NCBI GenBank assembly: GCA_963743945.1
Contig: CAVURO010000007.1
Span: 1 to 64,000 of the forward strand
DNA: 64,000 bases
Reading direction: 5' to 3'
Source: JACOTK01 sp963743945
GTDB lineage: Bacteria; Actinomycetota; Acidimicrobiia; Acidimicrobiales; CADCSY01
Part shown: positions 49,515-56,266 of the stretch, one piece after another
Layout of the letters: every line of letters begins with the position of its first letter
Numbering within the stretch: the first letter of the stretch is position 1
The notes under the pieces: model-generated
What the model was told of the DNA's origin: nothing
Databases searched by the model: none
What the model saw: only the letters and a program-made list of their open reading frames with translations
Program-made: the position numbers and the translations under genes

Positions 49515-51278
49515 GTGGCAAACGGCGTCGTGGCGGCGTCGGCAATCAAGGTGTTGGTCGTCGACGACGAGGCCGACTTTCGTCACAGCACGGCCCGCAC
49601 CCTTGCTCGCCACGGCTACGAATGTGTCGAAGCTGCCGCCGCCGACCAGGCGCGTCTCGCGCTCGACGCGGACGGGGACATCCGCTTGGTCCTGTGTGAC
49701 ATCTCGATGCCTGACGGGTCCGGCCTCGATCTGCTGACCGCTCTGACTACCGACTTCCCACATCTTGCCGTGGTGATGACCACGGGCGTCGATGACCCGA
49801 TGGTCGCCGATGTGGCGTTCGGTCTCGGGGCATTCGGGTACGTCGTCAAGCCGTTTGAAGCCAACGAGCTTCTGATCAGCATGGCAGGGGCACTTCGACG
49901 CATGGACCTCGAGTCGTCAGAGCGCCGCCATGCACGGGCACTGGAGCGGACGATCAGTCGCACGAAGGCGTTGGGGGCTCTGGTCGAGACGATGGAGGAC
50001 GGCGTTGATGCATCGCTGCGCAACGACAAGGAGGTCATGGAACGGTTGTCGCGTGCCGTGTCGCTGCGTGACGAGGAGACGGGTCGTCACATCGAGCGCA
50101 TGAGCAGATACGCCGTGGTGCTCGCAAAGGCTGTGGGTTTCACGGGCTGTTCTCCCGACACCCTTCGCCTCGCGACCGCGATGCACGATGTGGGCAAGAT
50201 CGGCATCCCCGATGGCATCCTGCTCAAGCCGGGCAAGCTGTCATCCGACGATCGAGCGACCATGCAACGCCACGCCCAGATCGGTCATCGACTGCTGGCC
50301 GACTCGAGCTCAGGTCTGTTGCGCGCTGCCGCCGACGTAGCGTTCACCCACCACGAATGGTGGGACGGCGGCGGCTACCCGCGCGGCCTCCATGGCGAGG
50401 AGATCCCGGAGGAGGCGAGGATCGCCGCCGTCGCCGACGTCTTCGACGCACTCACGAGCAACCGCGTCTACCGACCCGGGTTGTCCTTCGAGGAGGCAAT
50501 CGCCATCATGTCCGACCTTCGAGGTCGACAGTTCGAGCCTCGCCTGCTCGACGCCTTCTTCGCGGCGATGGACGAGATCAGAGCGATCCGTGAGGTGTAC
50601 CCCGATGAGGAGGACGGGCCGACGCGTATCAGCGTGCTCGTTGTGGACGACCACGAGATCTTCACGCAGAGTCTCGTCCGACTCCTCGGGAGCCGGCCGG
50701 AGATCAGGGTCGTCGGTGCGGCGGGCAGTGTCGCCGAGGCCGTCGCCGCGGCAGCCGCCTACCAACCCGATGTCATCCTCATGGACTTCGAGCTGCCTGA
50801 CGGCAACGGGCCTCAGGCAACCGAGCAGATCAAGGCGCGCACTCCGGAGGTCAAGGTGATCATGCTCACCGCCCGCACCGACGAGGATGCCCTGATCCGG
50901 GCCATGGCAGCGGGTTGCTCGGGGTTCGTCAAGAAGGAGGAGGCTGTCGACACCTTGATCGCAGCGATCCTCGCGATCAACGACGGCGAGGTGATCACCG
51001 CTCCGAGTGAGCTGGCGCCGCTGATGGTTGGGCTTCGTCCAACCCACCGAGGCCTTGGTGTCGACCTCACGGCCCGCGAGCTGGATGTGTTGCGGCTGAT
51101 GGCGTCGGGACTCCTCAACAAGCAGATCGCGCAGCGTCTCGGACTGCAGCTCAACACCGTGCGGAACCACGTGCAGAATCTCTCCAACAAGTTGCAGGTC
51201 CACTCCAAGCTCGAGGCAGTCGTGACCGCCGTGCGCGAGGGCATCATCGACTATCCGAGCGACACGGCGAGCGGGTAA
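49515..51278 (+). CDS. REC-HD-GYP-REC-LuxR fusion response regulator
   Basis: A 587-residue protein with four domains. The first receiver (about 10-125) has VVDDEADF and Asp near 62 in LVLCDISMPDGSG. The HD-GYP phosphodiesterase (about 178-370) has HDVGKIGIPDGILLKPGKLS and HHEWWDGGGYPRGL, the residues needed for c-di-GMP hydrolysis. The second receiver (about 372-490) has VVDDHEIF and Asp424 in ILMDFELPDGNG. A LuxR-type helix-turn-helix (about 518-575) has LTARELDVLRLMASG and NTVRNHVQNLSNKL. It thus joins an RpfG-like enzyme with a NarL-like regulator in one chain. GTG 49515 abuts the kinase stop. Confidence 0.9.
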   Translation: MANGVVAASAIKVLVVDDEADFRHSTARTLARHGYECVEAAAADQARLALDADGDIRLVLCDISMPDGSGLDLLTALTTDFPHLAVVMTTGVDDPMVADVAFGLGAFGYVVKPFEANELLISMAGALRRMDLESSERRHARALERTISRTKALGALVETMEDGVDASLRNDKEVMERLSRAVSLRDEETGRHIERMSRYAVVLAKAVGFTGCSPDTLRLATAMHDVGKIGIPDGILLKPGKLSSDDRATMQRHAQIGHRLLADSSSGLLRAAADVAFTHHEWWDGGGYPRGLHGEEIPEEARIAAVADVFDALTSNRVYRPGLSFEEAIAIMSDLRGRQFEPRLLDAFFAAMDEIRAIREVYPDEEDGPTRISVLVVDDHEIFTQSLVRLLGSRPEIRVVGAAGSVAEAVAAAAAYQPDVILMDFELPDGNGPQATEQIKARTPEVKVIMLTARTDEDALIRAMAAGCSGFVKKEEAVDTLIAAILAINDGEVITAPSELAPLMVGLRPTHRGLGVDLTARELDVLRLMASGLLNKQIAQRLGLQLNTVRNHVQNLSNKLQVHSKLEAVVTAVREGIIDYPSDTASG

Positions 51279-51410
51279 GGCCAAGACGCTCCGGCTCGGG
51301 CGGATGGGGTCGAAATGGGACCGGGTGTCCGAGATGGCGACGCAGCACTGGCCTGCATCTGGCGCGAACGCGTCTGTTCGACGACCGATGCAGGAGCCGA
51401 TCCTCAAGGT

Positions 51411-53075
51411 ATGAGCCCGACCCCGACCGAACCATGCTCGACCGACGTCGAGCCGATCAGCCCGAATGCCGGCCTGCCGGGCGGGGTTCTCGGCATTGAT
51501 GCCGAATCGCACCGGTTCACCCTCGACGGTCGCTTCCTTCACATGACGCCCAAGGAGTTCGACCTCTTGGCGTTCTTTGTCGCCCGGCCGCGGCGCACCT
51601 TCAGTCGAAGCCAGTTGCTGGAGAAGGTGTGGGCGTCATCGTCGGAATGGCAGGGTGCGGCAACGGTCACCGAGCACATCTACCGGTTGCGGGCAAAGAT
51701 CGAGCCTCACGCAGAGACGCCGGTGCGTCTCGTCACCGTCAAGGGCGCCGGCTACCGTTTCGAGCCCGACGATGTGCCCACCTCCATGGAGGTGCCCTTC
51801 ACCTCCATGCGGGGAGCGCATGGAGGGAGGCACCTCTCGGATGACGCGACCTTGGTGCTGGTCGACGGTACCGTACGGTTCGCGAGCCCCTGTGCGCTCG
51901 ATCTCCTGGCGGTCAACGATCCGACAGCCATGATCGGGCGAACATTCCTCGACCTCCTCGCTCCCGCCTCGAAGGATGCGGGCATTGCCCACTGCGCCAG
52001 TGTCGCAATGGGGCGGTGGCCCTGTCCCGAGTCGATGTGGATCGTCCCCGACAACGGCAACCCGGTACGCGTCGACCTCGCATCGATGCCGGTGTTCTGG
52101 GAAGGCGAGCAGGCGAGCCAGGTGACGATGTGGGATCACGCCGCGGACGTGCCGAATTGTGACGAGATGGTGACTGCCGCTCGCCCGAGGATGGCCGCTG
52201 ACTCCTTCACCACCGACCCTGAGCGACGAATCCTGGGCTTCAACCCTGCCCCGGATGGTCGGTCCGCCCGGCAAGTAGACCGGGTCATCGCCCTCATCGG
52301 CCGGGACAGGACCGCAGACACCGACAACGAGATGCTCCGCGGCATGCGCCGGGACGAGTTCACCGTTCACTACCAACCCGTCGTGGACATCGAGGACTCG
52401 AGCCGGAGAGGGGCGGAGGCGCTCGTGCGGTGGCAACACCCCACACGCGGCTTGCTGCTCCCGGGCGCCTTCATCGCCTCGGCCGAGCGCTGCGGGGCGA
52501 TCGTCGGCCTCGGCGAGATGGTGCTCCAAGCAGCGTGTCGACAGGCGCAGGCGTGGAGGAATGCAGGCCAGGACCTGAACCTCTCGGTGAATCTGTCGGC
52601 GAGGCAGCTCACCGACGCTCACCTGCCCGAGCGGATTGCAGGGGTCATGGCAGCCACATCCATGCCCGCCGACAGGCTGTGGCTCGAGGTGACCGAGACC
52701 GCTCTCGTGAAGGACATCGCGCAGGCACGAACCGTGTTGCGTGCGATCGACGACCTCGGTGCGCGAATCTCGATCGACGACTTCGGCACGGGATGGGCCA
52801 GCCTCACCTATCTTCGCGAGTTCCCCGTCCGTCAGCTCAAGATCGACGGCAGCTTCGTGGCGGACCTCGACCGGTGCCCCCGATCGAGGACCATCGTGCA
52901 ATCGATCATCTCTCTCGGTCGAGATCTCGGGCTCGAGGTGATCGCCGAGGGCATCGAAACCGACGAGCAACGGAGCGAGCTGATCCAACTCGGCTGCAGG
53001 CTCGGTCAGGGATTCCTTTTCGGGCGACCCCTGCCGCCGGAGGCATTCGACCGCCCGCTCGCCCTGCATCGTTGA
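51411..53075 (+). CDS. Winged-helix-PAS-EAL protein
   Basis: A 554-residue protein with an OmpR-type winged helix (about 35-118: FTLDGRFLHMTPKEFDLLAF, TEHIYRLRAKIE, TVKGAGYRF), a PAS-like middle (about 140-240) and an EAL domain (about 315-550). The EAL has EALVRWQHP, NLSVNLSARQL, EVTETALVKD, DDFGTGWASL, LKIDGSFV and VIAEGIET, so c-di-GMP hydrolysis is expected. There is no receiver domain. A DNA-binding domain ahead of EAL is unusual. ATG 51411 follows AAGG closely, so the ribosome site is poor; ATG 51315 would add 32 unconserved residues. It follows the HD-GYP gene after about 130 bases. Confidence 0.85.
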   Translation: MSPTPTEPCSTDVEPISPNAGLPGGVLGIDAESHRFTLDGRFLHMTPKEFDLLAFFVARPRRTFSRSQLLEKVWASSSEWQGAATVTEHIYRLRAKIEPHAETPVRLVTVKGAGYRFEPDDVPTSMEVPFTSMRGAHGGRHLSDDATLVLVDGTVRFASPCALDLLAVNDPTAMIGRTFLDLLAPASKDAGIAHCASVAMGRWPCPESMWIVPDNGNPVRVDLASMPVFWEGEQASQVTMWDHAADVPNCDEMVTAARPRMAADSFTTDPERRILGFNPAPDGRSARQVDRVIALIGRDRTADTDNEMLRGMRRDEFTVHYQPVVDIEDSSRRGAEALVRWQHPTRGLLLPGAFIASAERCGAIVGLGEMVLQAACRQAQAWRNAGQDLNLSVNLSARQLTDAHLPERIAGVMAATSMPADRLWLEVTETALVKDIAQARTVLRAIDDLGARISIDDFGTGWASLTYLREFPVRQLKIDGSFVADLDRCPRSRTIVQSIISLGRDLGLEVIAEGIETDEQRSELIQLGCRLGQGFLFGRPLPPEAFDRPLALHR

Positions 53076-53146
53076 CCTCGACCCAGCCCCGGCAAACGTT
53101 GAGCTGACGTTGTTTCCAGTGTGACAGCGGGGGTGTCGTAGGGAGA

Positions 53147-53175
53147 TTGACAGCGAAACGGCAAACCCGTTGAGA
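53147..53175 (+). promoter_or_regulatory. Putative promoter upstream of the ruvC region
   Basis: A perfect TTGACA (53147-53152) is followed after 17 bases by TTGAGA (53170-53175). It could serve the small ORF at 53246 or give a longer ruvC transcript. Confidence 0.4.
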
Positions 53176-53245
53176 GGCGGGGACGCAATGCCACGGGGCC
53201 CCAACCGGGGGTCAGCCGGGCTACCGAGCAAAGCAGGTCGACGTC

Positions 53246-53437
53246 ATGAGGCTCAGCCGTGGAATCAGGGTCACCGCGATCGTCGTCGGGTCCATCACCC
53301 TCACCATCCTCAACTACACCGGGGCGATCGTTCTGACCGGGCCCGCCTATACGGCCACCACCACCGTCGAGGACGCGGCGAGTCCTACGAGGGGTTCCCC
53401 ACCGGTTCTATCGATGGACGACCGATTCAGGTCCTGA
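53246..53437 (+). CDS. Possible small membrane peptide
   Basis: A 63-residue reading frame starting RLSRGIRVTAIVVGSITLT and continuing through ILNYTGAIVLTG, with one hydrophobic segment after a basic start. The rest is polar. It could be a small exported or membrane peptide, and a promoter-like sequence lies 70 bases upstream. There is no clear ribosome site and no recognised family. The call is weak; otherwise the 53076-53440 interval holds no gene. Confidence 0.3.
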   Translation: MRLSRGIRVTAIVVGSITLTILNYTGAIVLTGPAYTATTTVEDAASPTRGSPPVLSMDDRFRS

Positions 53438-53443
53438 GATCGG

Positions 53444-53469
53444 GGTATCGATACCTCGGTGTCGATACC
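53444..53469. promoter_or_regulatory. Tandem palindromes upstream of ruvC
   Basis: GGTATCGATACC (53444-53455) is a perfect 12-bp palindrome, and GGTGTCGATACC (53458-53469) is a second copy with one change, 14 bases away. Together they also form a 13-bp inverted repeat (53439-53451 with 53462-53474). They lie directly upstream of the ruvC -10 element, so a dimeric regulator binding twice is likely. Confidence 0.55.
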
Positions 53470-53473
53470 CCGA

Positions 53474-53494
53474 TATAGTCGAACCTGTGTTCGT
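53474..53494 (+). promoter_or_regulatory. ruvC leaderless promoter and LexA (SOS) box
   Basis: TATAGT (53474-53479) ends seven bases before the ruvC GTG at 53487, fitting a leaderless transcript. TCGAAC-CTGT-GTTCGT (53479-53494) matches the mycobacterial SOS box TCGAAC-N4-GTTCGA at 11 of 12 positions and spans the expected start of transcription. LexA binding there would block ruvCAB until DNA damage. Confidence 0.7.
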
Positions 53495-54005
53495 CTTGGG
53501 GATCGACCCTGGCTTGACCCGATGTGGTTACGGCGCTGTCCGTCGCGCCCGTGATGGTCTCCATGCGGTGGCGGCAGGGGTGTTGCGCACGGACCCTGTC
53601 ACGCCGTTGCCCCTGAGGCTGGCGGAGCTCCAGGACGGTCTCCGCTCGTTGATGGGTGAGATCAAGCCCGACGTGGTCGCGGTCGAGCGGGTGTTCTTCC
53701 AGGTCAATGTGCGCACGGCCATGTCGGTGGGCCAGGCCAGTGGCCTGGCGATGGCCGAGGCGGTCAACGCCGGTTGCGAGGTCGTGCAGTACACGCCGAA
53801 CGAGGTCAAGAAGGCTGTGACCGGTGCGGGCGGCGCCGACAAGGGCCAGGTCCAGCGCATGGTGTCGGCCCTGTTGGGACTGTCCGAGTTCGATGCACCG
53901 GCGGATGCCTTCGATGCGCTGGCGTTGGCACTGTGCCACCAGGCGGTCGCTCCGCTGCGTTCCCGGGTCCGGGCGGCCACGACCGCCCTCGGGGCCCAGC
54001 TATGA
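53487..54005 (+). CDS. ruvC: Holliday junction resolvase RuvC
   Basis: RuvC (172 residues) cuts Holliday junctions together with RuvAB. The catalytic acidic residues are in VLGIDPGLTRCGYG, VAVERVFFQ and the C-terminal DAPADAFDALALALCH. VNVRTAMSVGQASG and YTPNEVKKAVTG are further family blocks. GTG 53487 lies inside a LexA box and just after a -10 element, so the message is probably leaderless and SOS-controlled. The stop overlaps the first of three ATGATCGGG copies that lead into ruvA. Confidence 0.96.
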   Translation: MFVLGIDPGLTRCGYGAVRRARDGLHAVAAGVLRTDPVTPLPLRLAELQDGLRSLMGEIKPDVVAVERVFFQVNVRTAMSVGQASGLAMAEAVNAGCEVVQYTPNEVKKAVTGAGGADKGQVQRMVSALLGLSEFDAPADAFDALALALCHQAVAPLRSRVRAATTALGAQL

Positions 54006-54052
54006 TCGGGTTCCTGCCATGATCGGGTTCCTGCCATGATCGGGTTCCTGCG
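54002..54052 (+). repeat. 17-base triplication of the ruvA start
   Basis: ATGATCGGGTTCCTGCC occurs three times in tandem (54002, 54019, 54036; the last copy ends in G instead of C). Because 17 is not a multiple of three, each ATG is in a different frame. The first two give six-codon reading frames MIGFLP whose TGA overlaps the next ATG. Only the third opens ruvA. Confidence 0.9.
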
Positions 54053-54656
54053 AGGTGTGTTGGTGGAACGTTCCACGAGCGGCGAGATCATGGTCGAGGT
54101 TGCAGGCGTTGGCTACCGAGTCCTGATGCCGGGCAGCGCCCGGTCGACCTTGCCCCCGAACGGTTCGCCTGTGTTGGTCCACACCCATCAACATGTGCGT
54201 GAGGATGCGCTCGCGCTGTACGGGTTTCTCTCCCGTGACGAGCGCGTGTGCTTCGAGGCGCTGCTCGGTGCCCACGGGGTCGGGCCGTCCCTGGCGCTTG
54301 CCATCCTTTCCTCACTGTCGCCCGATGTCCTGCGCACCACCGTTGCCAACGACGACGTCGATGCACTGTGTCTGGTGCCCGGCATCGGCAAGAAGACTGC
54401 AGCCCGCCTGCTCATCGAGTTGAAGGAGCGTCTCGATGTCATCGAGCTCGATGACATCGGCGCGGTGTCGAGCCCGGCCGGCGATCAAGGCTCCATCCGC
54501 CCGACGAGCTCCGTCAGGGGAGAGGTACGCGAGGCGCTGGCGTCACTCGGCTACGGGCCCGACGAGATTCGTGAGGCGACTCGGGTCCTGCCCGAGGACG
54601 TCGATGCGTCGGCCATGCTCAAACTCGCGCTCGCCCGGTTGACGCCCGCTCGATGA
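54036..54656 (+). CDS. ruvA: Holliday junction branch migration protein RuvA
   Basis: RuvA (206 residues) binds four-way junctions and loads RuvB. The N-terminal OB-fold (IGFLRGVLVERSTSGEIMVE), helix-hairpin-helix motifs (ALLGAHGVGPSLALAIL and LVPGIGKKTAARLLIELKER) and the C-terminal RuvB-binding domain (REALASLGYGPDEIREA) are all present. The start is the third copy of a tandemly repeated ATG segment, and the two preceding mini reading frames are joined to it by ATGA overlaps. It lies between ruvC and ruvB. Confidence 0.96.
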   Translation: MIGFLRGVLVERSTSGEIMVEVAGVGYRVLMPGSARSTLPPNGSPVLVHTHQHVREDALALYGFLSRDERVCFEALLGAHGVGPSLALAILSSLSPDVLRTTVANDDVDALCLVPGIGKKTAARLLIELKERLDVIELDDIGAVSSPAGDQGSIRPTSSVRGEVREALASLGYGPDEIREATRVLPEDVDASAMLKLALARLTPAR

Positions 54657-54683
54657 TTGGCCGGCCGATGGGGGAGGGTGACG

Positions 54684-55706
54684 ATGCGTGAGGAGCTCCT
54701 GATCTCCGAGGCCCTCACCGTCGAGGAGGAGAGCGCCGAGGTGAGCCTTCGTCCCCGTCGACTCGATGAGTTCGTCGGTCAGGCGGCGCTGAAGGACCAT
54801 CTCTCGATCATTCTCGAAGCTGCCCGAGGGCGTGGTCAGGCCGCCGATCACCTCTTGTTCGCGGGCCCTCCCGGTCTCGGCAAGACGACCCTCGCCGGCA
54901 TCGTCGCGGCCGAGATGGGCGTGTCGCTGCGGATCACCTCCGGGCCCGCGCTCACCCGCCCCGGCGACCTCGCTGCGATGCTCAACAACCTCGACGAGGG
55001 CGATGTGCTCTTCATCGACGAGATCCACCGGTTGGCCCGGACCATCGAGGAGGTCCTCTATCCGGCGATGGAGGACTTCCAGATCGATGTCGTGATCGGC
55101 CAGGGCCCTTCCGCCCGATCGATCCGTCTCGACCTGCCACGCTTCACCCTGATCGGCGCCACCACTCGCACCGGTCTCATCACGGGCCCGCTTCGTGATC
55201 GCTTCGGCCTCGTGGAGCGACTCGATCACTACCCGATCGAGGATCTCGAGATCATCGTTCGTCGAGCTGCGACGATCCTGGGGGTGGCGCTTGCCCCGGA
55301 GGGCGCAACCGAGATCGCCTCACGGTCACGGGGCACCCCCCGTATCGCCAACCGGTTGTTGCGCCGGGTTCGGGACTTCGCCGAGGTTCGGGGAGACGGC
55401 ACGCTGACCCATGCAGCGGCACGGGAAGGGCTCCTGCTCTTCGGCGTGGATGAACGGGGACTCGACAAGGTCGACCGGGCCATTCTGACCGCGCTCTGCG
55501 GACACTTCGGCGGGGGACCGGTTGGCCTCTCGACCCTCGCCATCAGCGTGTCGGAACAAACCGAGACCATCGAAGAGGTCTACGAGCCCTTCCTGATCCA
55601 ACAGGGCATGCTCATGCGGACCCCACGTGGCCGCGTCGCGACTCCGGCCGCCTATGCCCACCTCGGCATGGCCGTGCCGATCGGCACCCAGGGTTTGTTC
55701 GATTAA
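54684..55706 (+). CDS. ruvB: Holliday junction helicase motor RuvB
   Basis: RuvB (340 residues) is the AAA+ motor that drives branch migration. Walker A is GPPGLGKTTLAGI, Walker B is VLFIDEIHRL, sensor 1 is IGATTRTG and the arginine-finger region is GPLRDRFGLVERL. The C-terminal winged helix has RGTPRIANRLLRRVRDFAEV and LIQQGMLMRTPRGRVAT. ATG 54684 follows GGGGGAGGG; a TTG at 54657 would add nine unconserved residues. The 3' end overlaps the convergent carbonic anhydrase gene by four bases. Confidence 0.96.
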   Translation: MREELLISEALTVEEESAEVSLRPRRLDEFVGQAALKDHLSIILEAARGRGQAADHLLFAGPPGLGKTTLAGIVAAEMGVSLRITSGPALTRPGDLAAMLNNLDEGDVLFIDEIHRLARTIEEVLYPAMEDFQIDVVIGQGPSARSIRLDLPRFTLIGATTRTGLITGPLRDRFGLVERLDHYPIEDLEIIVRRAATILGVALAPEGATEIASRSRGTPRIANRLLRRVRDFAEVRGDGTLTHAAAREGLLLFGVDERGLDKVDRAILTALCGHFGGGPVGLSTLAISVSEQTETIEEVYEPFLIQQGMLMRTPRGRVATPAAYAHLGMAVPIGTQGLFD

Positions 55707-56209
55707 CTCGAGACCGGTTCGAGCTCGCCGGTCTCGACATCGAAGATGAAACCGGCGAGGGCGAGATCGTGGGGGAGCAGCGGCGATGCGGCCAGGAGCG
55801 CCAGATCGTCACGGATGGCTTGTTTCTGATCACCCACCGGGTGCACATCGAGGTCGGTGACGACCGCAGGATCGACTCCCTTTTCGATCAACGTGGCTCG
55901 CACCGAATCGTTGGTGATCTTGGCCGTGGCGCAATCGGTGTGGCCGATGACGGCGATGGCCCTGACGCCCAACAGCTGCACCGACAGCACCAGTGATCGA
56001 AGGGCGTCGTCGTTGACCCGTCCACCAGCGTTGCGCAGGATGTGGGCGTCGCCTCGCTTGAGCCCCAGCTGACCGATCGGATCGATGCGGGTGTCCATGC
56101 AGGTGACGATCGCCAGGTGTCGAGCCGGCGTCCGCGACAGCCCGGCGCCGTCGTAGGAAGCTGCGCAGACCTTGTTGGTGGCGAGCAGGTCGTCGAAGAT
56201 CGTGGTCAT
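55703..56209 (-). CDS. Beta-carbonic anhydrase family protein
   Basis: A 168-residue beta-class carbonic anhydrase. The zinc ligands and catalytic dyad are in VTCMDTRID (Cys, Asp-Arg) and VIGHTDCATA (His, Cys); LRNAGGRVNDDALRSL is conserved. It converts CO2 and bicarbonate and may supply bicarbonate for carboxylations such as fatty-acid synthesis. It is short, as in several actinobacterial homologues. It lies 57 bases downstream of the thiolase-like gene on the same strand and could be co-transcribed with it. Confidence 0.88.
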   Translation of the reverse strand: MTTIFDDLLATNKVCAASYDGAGLSRTPARHLAIVTCMDTRIDPIGQLGLKRGDAHILRNAGGRVNDDALRSLVLSVQLLGVRAIAVIGHTDCATAKITNDSVRATLIEKGVDPAVVTDLDVHPVGDQKQAIRDDLALLAASPLLPHDLALAGFIFDVETGELEPVSS

Positions 56210-56266
56210 GGCCCACCATTGTGGACCATGACGAGGTCGTGGCTTACGTCCCGTGGAGATCGGGAG

